A DNA stretch of 64,000 bases from Paenibacillus sp. LHD-38. Its GTDB lineage: Bacteria > Bacillota > Bacilli > Paenibacillales > Paenibacillaceae. The stretch is from the NCBI RefSeq assembly GCF_031157315.1, contig NZ_JAVIFU010000015.1, forward strand, positions 97,636 through 161,635, read 5' to 3'. Position 1 is the stretch's first letter. Every line of letters starts with the position of its first letter. Below are positions 36,654-45,401 of this stretch, one piece after another. A program made the translations under genes and the position numbers. The notes beneath the pieces were generated by a model. That model did not search any database, was not told the origin of the DNA, and saw only the letters and a list, made by a program, of their open reading frames with translations.

Positions 36654-37016
36654 ATATCTATATCAAATGACATGTACAAAAATAAAGAAATTCATAAAAA
36701 CCGCGTCATATCACATAGATTTATGAATTTTAAGGGTGTACATAATGTAGTACTTGTACAAAAAGACAAAGAAGAGAATAAGAGTTGCACATAATGGGAA
36801 ATCGAGCTTTAGAATCGATTGAATAAATGGAACATTGATCTCAAACATCTCATTCAAACGGACAATGGCAATAAAATCATATATATGGAGTAACCCTTAG
36901 GCTCTTATTTGTTTGAGGTCAATCCTTAATGAACAATAAGGATATGGAATTTTAAACGAGGGATAATAACTAAAAACTTCGATAGTATATGTCTAAGATT
37001 AAAAAGGAGTCCATTT
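36654..37016. other. AT-rich junction with no recognised gene
   Basis: The stretch begins where the HD pseudogene is cut. It contains an 11-bp inverted repeat AAATTCATAAA / TTTATGAATTT (36688-36731) and a tiny frame encoding GNRALESIE at about 36793-36825. That frame echoes KRALEAILE in the small gene downstream. I see no longer coding frame. Confidence 0.4.
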
Positions 37017-37133
37017 ATGGAGACCGCTGCAAAAGTAGTGTTTTTGGAAAAACCAAAGAATTTAGGGGTTAAATATGTCTCCCTATATGCGAAACGAGCC
37101 TTAGAAGCGATTCTAGAGGCTCGTTTTTTTTAA
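37017..37133 (+). CDS. 38-aa small ORF with strong RBS, overlapping a terminator
   Basis: ATG 37017 is preceded by AAAGGAG (37003-37009) at 7 nt. The peptide is METAAKVVFLEKPKNLG, then VKYVSLYAKRALEAILE and ARFF. The last codons form the terminator hairpin and its T-run, and the stop is TAA at 37131. This build suits either a genuine small protein or a leader peptide whose translation affects termination. No family is recognised. Confidence 0.45.
   Translation: METAAKVVFLEKPKNLGVKYVSLYAKRALEAILEARFF
37094..37133 (+). terminator. Terminator overlapping the 38-aa ORF
   Basis: ACGAGCC-TTAGAA / TTCTAGA-GGCTCGT with a GCGA loop, followed by TTTTTTTT. Confidence 0.85.
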
Positions 37134-37605
37134 TCTCTTTTGTTGTTCTGAACAAAATGGACTTTTGCAGGGCTCTCTTTATGGGCTCCTTTTTTTGCGA
37201 TCAGTAGTAAGCAGGATAGCTGTATCCGTTTTCGGACTGACGCTCCTAAAACAGATTGTGAATTAGTTTTGCGTGCAACCTTTCTGCAGACAATATACTC
37301 AACAAAACTTTTCCTCCACAGTCAACCTACTCACCGTCTTTAGACTCCATTCTCGTAAAAGTATGATTAATTATTTTTAATAAAATTTAAACAAGTTCTA
37401 TATTATCACTAACAAAAAATAACGAAAAAAATATCAGGAACGACAAAAAACATTCCGAAAATGAAAATAAAATAACTAAAATATAATTTAATATACTTAA
37501 ATACATTATAAGGTATATGTTGTAATTTATTGAATAATGTGTTTTACTATTAATAAGTTTCGTTACTGACCAGAGTAAGCCACTTGTGTTTTGAAGGGAG
37601 AAATC

Positions 37606-38853
37606 ATGAACACAATAATTGAAATGAATCCAGATCAAAATTTCAAATTCGTAGCTGAACCAATAAAGCTTAAATGGATGAAATTAAGGAATAAAAAGCA
37701 TCCTGAAGAGAAAGAACTGATGGTTATTTCACTGATGGATAAACGAAGCGGTTGTAAAGTTATTCATCCAATCTCAGAGTTTATTATTTCAAAGTGGTCG
37801 AATCATAAAATTAATACCATGAGAAAACCCGCCAATGTAGTCGTACCTTTTTTGAATTTTTTGGTGACCAACGCACGTGAGTTCGATCTTAATTCACTTG
37901 CTGGATTGAAAATTTCCCACGGAAATCAATATTTAAATCAAATGGTGTCAAAAAATTTAGCCTATAAAACCGTTAAAGAGGCTGAACGAACCTTAACTCA
38001 CTTTTACTTATTTCTCGCTAAAAAAGAAGTGTTGAGTAATGTGCCATTAACCACTTTTGTGAAAAGGGAAAGTACATACGGCGGCTCATATGTTGAGTCT
38101 ATCTTCAATCCTATATATCCCCCAATACGTGCAAACGAAGTAGAACACATTCTGCCTTATCAATATATAGCGATGTTTTTAGAAACCGCCATTATGGAGG
38201 CTAATCCGATAGCTTTAGGTATTTACCTCCAGTTTTTTGGAGGTCTACGCATGGGAGAAATTGTGAACATAAAGCGGTCAAATATCAAGATAACGCCCAC
38301 AGGAAGCATGGCAGTCATATTAGAACCACACAGTTTACGAGGAGACTTGCGAGCAACCAATCCTGGAGTAAAAAGAGTGAGAAAACAAAAAATTATAGGC
38401 ATTTATGATTGGCTAAATCACTTCTACAACAACCATGTTTCTCTCTATAAAGCTATTGATGGCTCCAATGCGTTATTTGTAAATAAAAATGGTAAGGCAA
38501 TGACCGCTGGCAGCTATCGCCAATTCTTTGAAAAGGCAAAAATGCGTTTTATTAACAATCTAAGATTAGGAAACCACGACCAGGTAATACTTGCGAATCA
38601 TTTGGACATTACAAAATGGTCAACACATATTGGTCGAGGTACTTTTACAAATTTATTGGCTGAGGAAGCATCAAATCCCAACGACATTGCACAACCAAGA
38701 GGAGATAAGGAATTGACATCATCTCTCGCCTATATGTCGGAAACAGAACGAATGAGAAAGAAAATTGAAGAAAAATTTCAGAATATGCACGTAAATTTCA
38801 TCCCTCTTCTTATTCAACGAAGGAAAAATATGACTAACAATACTGACAATTAA
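37606..38853 (+). CDS. Tyrosine recombinase A of a four-gene mobile operon
   Basis: 415 aa integrase. The first catalytic Arg is in FFGGLRMGEIVNIKR. The second box is STHIGRGTFTNLLAEE (His and Arg), and the nucleophile is probably the Tyr in SSLAYMSETER. The N-terminal 180 residues form a SAM-like core-binding region. ATG 37606 follows AAGGGAG. It is the first of four same-strand, closely spaced genes (gaps 18, 15, overlap 8). The genes are AT-rich against the left chromosome, a sign of transfer. Confidence 0.82.
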   Translation: MNTIIEMNPDQNFKFVAEPIKLKWMKLRNKKHPEEKELMVISLMDKRSGCKVIHPISEFIISKWSNHKINTMRKPANVVVPFLNFLVTNAREFDLNSLAGLKISHGNQYLNQMVSKNLAYKTVKEAERTLTHFYLFLAKKEVLSNVPLTTFVKRESTYGGSYVESIFNPIYPPIRANEVEHILPYQYIAMFLETAIMEANPIALGIYLQFFGGLRMGEIVNIKRSNIKITPTGSMAVILEPHSLRGDLRATNPGVKRVRKQKIIGIYDWLNHFYNNHVSLYKAIDGSNALFVNKNGKAMTAGSYRQFFEKAKMRFINNLRLGNHDQVILANHLDITKWSTHIGRGTFTNLLAEEASNPNDIAQPRGDKELTSSLAYMSETERMRKKIEEKFQNMHVNFIPLLIQRRKNMTNNTDN

Positions 38854-38871
38854 CTAAGAGAGGAAGAATAA

Positions 38872-41319
38872 GTGGAGAAAACATACGTTGAAAGTACGGT
38901 TTTGATCGATTGGTTTAACCAAATAGGTATTAGTAACCCTGGTAGACTTTTTAAACGCCTTATTCAATACGAAGTTATAAGTGTCAACAGAAATAACGGC
39001 AATCAGATTTCCATTTTACACGAGGATTGCTACTGTATCATGAAAAATTATGAAAAAAATACTAATGATTCAATACGACCAATAGGTTATCTGAGCTTAA
39101 GTGAATTGAGGATAAAGTGGGGTTTATCCAGAAATATTGTGTATTCTATTTCAAAGTTACTTAAAAGCACAATGATATTTATGAATGCAGTATTTGTTTC
39201 GGTTGATGATGTAAAAGAATACGAGTTAACAAAGCTTAAATTAAGGAAACCCGAACTTAAAGAACATTATGTTAACAGTACGCTTCTCAAAGACTGGTTG
39301 ATAGATAAGGGTTTCTCTCCCCCCCAAAAAATGTTTACGCAGATTATTAAGAACGGTTTAATAAAGGGGATTGTGAAAAAAGGGAGGTTTTATTTGATTC
39401 CGTATGTCGAGTATCAATACTTTATTGATAACTTTGAAGTTTACCATATATTTTCTGTGGATAAATTGGAAACGGGCTGGAAATCAATAAAACCTAAAAA
39501 TACTATGAGTATCAATGAAGTAGCGAGAAGATGGGGGGTAGTTTATAAATCTGTCTATAAATATATATGGAGTTGTAAACTTAGTAAGCCAATCGAATGT
39601 CTAGGAACCTCTTTTATACCAGTTGACGAAGTTTTGGCAGTCGAAAAAGTTAAAGAGAAAAAAAATAAACCAATTACAACCGAAAGCCTACTGGAAAGGT
39701 TGAAATTAGAAATTAATGGTACAGAAGCAATTGAAGTTAACAAAAACATTTTTTTTGAATTTTCCTCATTGAAACTTTCTATTAGCAAGGCGTCGATCCG
39801 TAAAAAAGCGGATGACACGAGTAAATACATTAAGATCTTTATAGAATGGTTATCGCTTATCAACAAAAAACGGTTTATGCTTTCTGATTCTGAACTTGAA
39901 TTTCTACTAATGAGGCAGGATATTCCTTCTTATGCGAAAGAAACTATTTCCAAATTTATTGAATACTGCGATAGCGTAAATGACATAAAGAGGAATAAAA
40001 AATTTAAAGTCTTTCGGACATCTAAACGTTTCGATTCAAATGAAGAATCAATTTATGAGCCAGAAATTTATGAACGGTACATGTTTTTTGTCCATGATAT
40101 TGATGTTTTGACGGAAAGATCCTTATTTTCACAACTTCATGCTAATGCATGGTTGTTTATTATTATGCATTTGACTGATGTCTGGCGAGCTCCTGATATT
40201 GTAACAAACATGCCTGATGTCGATACAGAAGAGATAGGTATTAGCTCTTTAGAGTGGTTTGATCACAATAAATTATCGATTTATCAAGCCCAGACCATAG
40301 TGAATCAGGTTCAATTGAAAATAAAAAATGCAATAGTCAGCAAAACAAAGCAATTACTTAAATTTTATGTAATACCTGATCTGATAATTCCATTTGCAAC
40401 AGCGGCTGTGCTAAGTGAACTACACCGTCGCGATAAACAACACTCCACTTTGTTAGGAAATCAATTGAAAAATGGATTGAGTGTAAAAAAGAAAAAGGAA
40501 ATATTCAAAGATTTTCCTACTTTGGTGACGTTTGAATCAAGAAAAATGAATCGAAGTACGCTCACTTATTTATTTTATTCTGTAACTGAAGAAGATGGTC
40601 CAGATGCAGACTTGGCCCTCGAATTTAACCGAATAACGCGGTCGCATGTGAAAGATTCAACTTCTCCAGAAATTTATGTAAGGAATACGAATAAGGATGG
40701 TTCTCTTAATAGAGTTTCAATTAATGTATTTAGAAGAGGGCATTTTGGTTGGCTGTTCAATTATTTGGTGTTGATGGGTTCGGATCAAACTCAATATGTC
40801 CAAGGCATTGAGAATAAAACTGAGCTTATTCAAAGTTTACGAGATCGTTGGAAACCTCATGAAATAGAAGCTTGGGGTATATTCCTAACAAAAAAAATTG
40901 AGCAGAAAGAATCGATTATTTTAAAGCTTTCTAAACTTCCAAAGGATATATTCAAAAAAATAATTAGAGACATCCTTAAAGGAGATTTACCTTCGCGTAC
41001 AGATGGTGGTCAATGTCTAGTGTATCCTGAATGTTCATATCCAAATAAGAAATCATGCATGGATTGTGGGTTATTCATTCCACAATTCTATGTTATGACG
41101 GAAGCAGTAGTTGAATTAAAACGATTACGCGATTCAATTACAGATTGCAAATATGAAGCAACCTTGCAAAGGGATACTAAGCGCTTTCTGTATATTTATT
41201 TGTTGATTAATGAAGCATATCAAGCGTTCGGTAAAGAATATGTCGATTCATTTATTGATAGGAAAGATTTGAAGAGTTTGGTGGAGGAAATATCACCTTT
41301 CTTACAAATGAAAATTTAA
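38872..41319 (+). CDS. Large recombinase-operon protein B (815 aa)
   Basis: GTG start with GAGGAAG upstream. The N-terminus has two related helix-turn-helix-like segments (YVESTVLIDWFNQIGISNP and YVNSTLLKDWLIDKGFSPP), each followed by a second HTH-like region with a WG motif (IKWGLSRNIVYSI, RRWGVVYKSVYKY). The C-terminus has a Cys cluster QCLVYPECSYPNKKSCMDCG, like those at the ends of Tn554 TnpB-type recombinases. I see no full recombinase catalytic set. It is probably a DNA-binding partner of the two recombinases. No known name can be assigned with confidence. Confidence 0.6.
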   Translation: MEKTYVESTVLIDWFNQIGISNPGRLFKRLIQYEVISVNRNNGNQISILHEDCYCIMKNYEKNTNDSIRPIGYLSLSELRIKWGLSRNIVYSISKLLKSTMIFMNAVFVSVDDVKEYELTKLKLRKPELKEHYVNSTLLKDWLIDKGFSPPQKMFTQIIKNGLIKGIVKKGRFYLIPYVEYQYFIDNFEVYHIFSVDKLETGWKSIKPKNTMSINEVARRWGVVYKSVYKYIWSCKLSKPIECLGTSFIPVDEVLAVEKVKEKKNKPITTESLLERLKLEINGTEAIEVNKNIFFEFSSLKLSISKASIRKKADDTSKYIKIFIEWLSLINKKRFMLSDSELEFLLMRQDIPSYAKETISKFIEYCDSVNDIKRNKKFKVFRTSKRFDSNEESIYEPEIYERYMFFVHDIDVLTERSLFSQLHANAWLFIIMHLTDVWRAPDIVTNMPDVDTEEIGISSLEWFDHNKLSIYQAQTIVNQVQLKIKNAIVSKTKQLLKFYVIPDLIIPFATAAVLSELHRRDKQHSTLLGNQLKNGLSVKKKKEIFKDFPTLVTFESRKMNRSTLTYLFYSVTEEDGPDADLALEFNRITRSHVKDSTSPEIYVRNTNKDGSLNRVSINVFRRGHFGWLFNYLVLMGSDQTQYVQGIENKTELIQSLRDRWKPHEIEAWGIFLTKKIEQKESIILKLSKLPKDIFKKIIRDILKGDLPSRTDGGQCLVYPECSYPNKKSCMDCGLFIPQFYVMTEAVVELKRLRDSITDCKYEATLQRDTKRFLYIYLLINEAYQAFGKEYVDSFIDRKDLKSLVEEISPFLQMKI

Positions 41320-41334
41320 ATAGCTGGTGATAAG

Positions 41335-42957
41335 ATGCAGGTTCGAAAAAGAGTAGATAAATCAGGAGTTACTCGAATACACTTGCTCGAAAATATTGTT
41401 TTTACTTCTGACAAATATGACGACCTTAAAAAAACATTTAATTCTTATAAAGAGTATGGAGTAATAATTGCAAATTCCTTTGAAGATGTTGAATGGAGAT
41501 ACGTAAGTACAGTTCACAACGTCCCACTGAAATTGTTGTATGACTTAGAAGTATACAAGGATCTAAATCTTGCACTAAAAGCTTTCACATTAGCGAGAAT
41601 TATTAACAATACTGCTGCGGATACGGTATGGCTAGAACAACGGTACTTAAAACGCGCTATACTTGAAACGAACGGTTTTATGAATACCAGCAATCTTGAT
41701 GCATTATTGCTCTCTGTCTCTGCGCCAGAAGCTTCTAGGCTTGCAAGAACAATAATAATGTTCTCGACGTTTTACAGTATACCTAATATCGATCGAGTCA
41801 GAGAGATTTGTGAAAGTCGACCAAATAAAGTTCATGGAAGCAGGAAGTTGCCTGATTTCCAACATGTCATGACATTTGATAAATACATTGATGCATACTT
41901 CAATGAATTTCCAGATTCAGATACCAAGACACTCTTTCTACCAATACTTCTTTGGTGGAGAATTACAAACATCTTACCGATGAGACCCAATGAATTTCTC
42001 AAACTTAGAAGTGATTGTATCGAAAGAGATCATAATAACCTATTTTGGATTCGAAAACCAATAATCAAGGAATCGAATGTAGAACGAGACGGCGGTGAGG
42101 AGACTGGTTATACTAGAGTTCAAATTGATGAATCGACGTACAGCATGATCAGAGATTATAGTATAAAATTAGAATTGTCTGGAATAGTTTCTGAATTTTT
42201 AATGCCCTATGAGCTCTACAGATTGCGGGGAAGGAAATCAAGGTGGACACATGCACGGATAGATTTAGATAAATTCAAACAATTACTCAAATGGTTTTAT
42301 AAGGAAATCATCAATGAGATATATAATATAACAGATATTGATGGAATAAAACCTGGTGATACACGACATTTCGCGATTATCAATATGTTCTTACAAGGAT
42401 TTAACCCGCTTTCAATTGCTCGAATGGCAGGTCACGATACATTAACGACTCAGGGAGGTTACTTCAATCATTCACTCCATTATGCAGAATCGTTTGTATA
42501 TCATCTTACCCAAAAGAGACTCGGAGAAAAGATGGAAAAAAAAATATCTGGTGGTTTTATTGGGGACAAAAGAGTTGCCTATGATCGAGGCCTTAGCATG
42601 ACGTATGAACAGCTCTCAGAACTTAGAAAGGTGGATTTCGGTTATTGTAAGGATACATCTTCAAACTTTCCTGATAATTGTTCCGAAGATTGCCGATCTT
42701 GTTCATATTATATATTCAAGCCAAGTATTGACCAATTTCAGAAAGGTGCCATGTGGCTTACGAGTTATTCACGAGAATATGGCAAACTAATTGAGTCGAC
42801 AATAAAGGAAATTTTCCATATTGGAAAGCTGGCTGAAAAAATAAACGAGTCAAAAATCGATGCGGAACTTAAAATTAAGGCGAGGTATCTAGGAGCATTG
42901 ATGGATCATAAAGCAATTGTAGATGCAAAGCGTTTGGAGTCAGAAATGTATGACTAA
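41335..42957 (+). CDS. Tyrosine recombinase C of the mobile operon (TnpB-like)
   Basis: 540 aa. Box I is ILPMRPNEFLKLRSD. Box II is GDTRHFAIINMFLQGFNPLSIARMAGHDTLTTQGGYFNH, which supplies Arg, His and the Tyr nucleophile. After it comes a Cys-rich tail (GYCKDTSSNFPDNCSEDCRSC), as in Tn554-type TnpB. ATG 41335, 15 bp after gene B. Its end overlaps gene D by 8 bp, so the four proteins are co-expressed. Confidence 0.8.
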   Translation: MQVRKRVDKSGVTRIHLLENIVFTSDKYDDLKKTFNSYKEYGVIIANSFEDVEWRYVSTVHNVPLKLLYDLEVYKDLNLALKAFTLARIINNTAADTVWLEQRYLKRAILETNGFMNTSNLDALLLSVSAPEASRLARTIIMFSTFYSIPNIDRVREICESRPNKVHGSRKLPDFQHVMTFDKYIDAYFNEFPDSDTKTLFLPILLWWRITNILPMRPNEFLKLRSDCIERDHNNLFWIRKPIIKESNVERDGGEETGYTRVQIDESTYSMIRDYSIKLELSGIVSEFLMPYELYRLRGRKSRWTHARIDLDKFKQLLKWFYKEIINEIYNITDIDGIKPGDTRHFAIINMFLQGFNPLSIARMAGHDTLTTQGGYFNHSLHYAESFVYHLTQKRLGEKMEKKISGGFIGDKRVAYDRGLSMTYEQLSELRKVDFGYCKDTSSNFPDNCSEDCRSCSYYIFKPSIDQFQKGAMWLTSYSREYGKLIESTIKEIFHIGKLAEKINESKIDAELKIKARYLGALMDHKAIVDAKRLESEMYD

Positions 42958-43699
42958 GGGCAAAAGAACAGTAAAGAAAATAGAAAAAAATAATAACAAA
43001 TCGCTCACCCCTAAAAAAGAGCGAGGAAGAGCTGAAGATTTCCCCGTAGATCTCTTGAAGGAACTAGCTTTGAAAATGAAAAGTGAATTAAATGGGGCAA
43101 AATTAACCTATTTAGGATTACAAAAAAAAACAGGGATTGGCAGAAACACATGGGCACGTAAAATACCAGGCTTTATAGACGAATTGAATAAACCCATCAT
43201 TAGTTACCGAACGTTGTCTGAAAAAGATGAAGTTTATTTACCTAATATGGCTAAACTAATAGAAGTTTTCGGTGATAATAAAATCAAGTTATTAGAGGAG
43301 TTAACAAAGGTAGAGTTAATTATACAAAAAATATATTCAGAGCTTTTGGAGTCAGAAAAAGAGCTTGAACGCAATCTGAAATATAAACAAGAATATGAAC
43401 GGCTGTCGGAAAAAAAGAACATATATCAACAACAAGCTGCCCATTACGAGGAACTTTACAAACGGCACGTTGTTTCTAGCTCATTTGAACATCTTAGAAA
43501 GGAAAGGGGCATTCAGAACAATATACTAGATTTCGATAAAGACATAAAGCAAAATACACAGATAAAAAATCTTCACCAGTTCTTTCCTGAGACTATAGAC
43601 AAGATAAATGAAAGTTTGCTTGAAAAAGAACATCAAGTAAAAAAAGAGAATTTTGAATATTTGAAAGAACTTGCTCCAGGATTATTAGAGGATGAGTGA
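42950..43699 (+). CDS. Recombinase-operon protein D (HTH plus coiled coil, TnpC-like)
   Basis: 249 aa from ATG 42950. The basic N-terminus is followed by an HTH-like segment (LTYLGLQKKTGIGRNTWARK) and a long coiled coil (about 115-190, ELLESEKELERNLKYKQEYERL). This order matches the small TnpC accessory protein of Tn554-like elements, though it is twice as long. It probably directs or stabilises the recombinase complex (inference). A terminator follows. Confidence 0.6.
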   Translation: MTKGKRTVKKIEKNNNKSLTPKKERGRAEDFPVDLLKELALKMKSELNGAKLTYLGLQKKTGIGRNTWARKIPGFIDELNKPIISYRTLSEKDEVYLPNMAKLIEVFGDNKIKLLEELTKVELIIQKIYSELLESEKELERNLKYKQEYERLSEKKNIYQQQAAHYEELYKRHVVSSSFEHLRKERGIQNNILDFDKDIKQNTQIKNLHQFFPETIDKINESLLEKEHQVKKENFEYLKELAPGLLEDE

Positions 43700-43721
43700 A
43701 AACCGTTAACTATACCTACAG

Positions 43722-43769
43722 AAGAAGCACTCCACAACGTTTACAACGTTAAAGAATGCTTCTTTTTTA
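43722..43769 (+). terminator. Terminator of the recombinase operon
   Basis: AAGAAGCA / TGCTTCTT with a smaller AACG-TTTAC-AACGTT hairpin in the loop, followed by TTTTTTAT. Confidence 0.75.
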
Positions 43770-44159
43770 TTTCTTTGTAGAATGAATAACTATACTCTTA
43801 TAACAATGATTACAAAGCCTATATTGGTTAGGTTGTTTTAGAGGGCAAAGCTCAAGCGGAGGCGCGGGAGCATTTATTAAAATATTAGTTACCTACCTCC
43901 TATATGAAATATATGGAATATCTGGATACCCAATAAAATGATGTAGAAAATGATATGTATATTATTATTGGTTTTTTTTATATATTTTTAATATTAAATA
44001 TATTTTCCATAAATAAAATTGTAACTTTATCTGTTATTTTTCATACATCACATGGGAATTAATTTATTGTTTACTTTTTTTATGTTATTTTATTATGTAT
44101 ACTTTGATAAGATTATGTTAGAATAGCGCTGTCCCTATTTCTGTTGAGGAGTGAACAGC
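43770..44159. other. AT-rich spacer between two recombinase elements
   Basis: No gene is supported. A short open stretch encoding LEGKAQAEAREHLLKY (about 43836-43889) is notably GC-richer than its surroundings and may be a coding relic. The rest is very AT-rich. It should contain the right end of the first element and the left end of the Tn554-like element. Confidence 0.35.
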
Positions 44160-45290
44160 GTGAAAGTTCATGAGATATTAATTGATGTGGAAGATGATAA
44201 CCAAAAAAAGAGGTACATGCTAGTCGATAACAGAGGCGCTCTTGTCCAACCTGTCATGCATTACATAAAATATCTTGATAACACAGGGAATAAACCGAGT
44301 ACATTAAGAGCCTATTGTTATCACCTCAAATTGTACTTCGAGTTTTTGGATAGTTGTTCGCTAGAGTACACAAAAGTGAATTTGACGATACTCGGTCAGT
44401 TTATCGCTTGGCTGCGTGATCCCCAAGTGAATATGAATGTGATTTCAATGAATGAGCAAGTATCCAAACGTTCAGAACGGACAGTCAACACGATTTTGAC
44501 ATGTGTGGTTAGCTTTTATGATTTTTTATTCCGTTCGGAAGCATTCGAAAAAGAAATATCTGACCATACCCAGCGGCAAATATCAGGCCGTTTCAAATCG
44601 TTTAAACCGTTTTTGCATCACATATCTATAGGTAAAACCATCGGTAAGAATACACTCAAGCTTAAAGTACCGCGTTCAAGAGTTAAGACGTTATCGTCGG
44701 AACAACTTGAAGCGGTTTATCGCTCCGTCACCAACATTCGTGACAAGCTTTTGCTTCGCATTCTTTATGAGAGCGGTCTCCGTATTTCGGAAGCGTTAAA
44801 CCTTGAAATATCAGATTTCAATTTTTCAAAACAAAGTATTAAGGTGACAAAGTCCAAAACCGTAGCTGGAGAAGGACGAACTGTGTACGTTGACGCTGAT
44901 ACGATGAATGTTTTTCAGGATTACTTAATTGATATTTGCGATGAATTTGATAGCAATTATGTATTCCTTACTCTAAATGGGAAAAATCACGGGAAACAGC
45001 TTTCATACAGCGCAGTAAGCTCAATGGTAAAACGTGCAATCAAGAAATCTAATGTTCCTTTCACTCCCCACATGTTACGACATACTTATGCAACCGAACT
45101 TCACGCAAACGGAGTAGACGTTGGTGTCATCCAACAATTGCTTGGACATTCAAGTGTACAAACAACCTTTAACACCTACATCCACCCCTCCGATGAAACG
45201 ATACGTAAAAGTTATAACGCAGCCAATTCAAAGAAGAATTTACATCATGGAGGAAATAAAAATGGAAGTCATACACAAGAAGGTATATAA
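44160..45290 (+). CDS. tnpA: Tn554-like transposase A (tyrosine recombinase)
   Basis: 376 aa. The N-terminal SAM-like domain includes KPSTLRAYCYHLKLYFEFL. Catalytic residues are in LYESGLRISEALNLE (Arg), PFTPHMLRHTYATELHANG (His, Arg), IQQLLGHSSVQTTFNTYIHPS (His, Tyr nucleophile). The GTG at 44160 is chosen because GAGGAG (44146-44151) lies 8 nt upstream; a GTG at 44151 is too close. It is followed by tnpB and tnpC in the Tn554 order. Confidence 0.88.
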   Translation: MKVHEILIDVEDDNQKKRYMLVDNRGALVQPVMHYIKYLDNTGNKPSTLRAYCYHLKLYFEFLDSCSLEYTKVNLTILGQFIAWLRDPQVNMNVISMNEQVSKRSERTVNTILTCVVSFYDFLFRSEAFEKEISDHTQRQISGRFKSFKPFLHHISIGKTIGKNTLKLKVPRSRVKTLSSEQLEAVYRSVTNIRDKLLLRILYESGLRISEALNLEISDFNFSKQSIKVTKSKTVAGEGRTVYVDADTMNVFQDYLIDICDEFDSNYVFLTLNGKNHGKQLSYSAVSSMVKRAIKKSNVPFTPHMLRHTYATELHANGVDVGVIQQLLGHSSVQTTFNTYIHPSDETIRKSYNAANSKKNLHHGGNKNGSHTQEGI

Positions 45291-45401
45291 AGCTGATTTG
45301 CTTACCAAATTAGCAGTGAATTAACAACTTTTTGGGCTAATGATGTATGGGATATTCGAGAATATCCCATACCGCTTGATAAGCCCTGGGGGCGAAGTCA
45401 A

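Noticed and set aside
37140..37605. Gene in the gap upstream of recombinase A
   Set aside because: No frame with a start, ribosome binding site and protein-like composition was found. The region is AT-rich and probably holds the element end and promoter.
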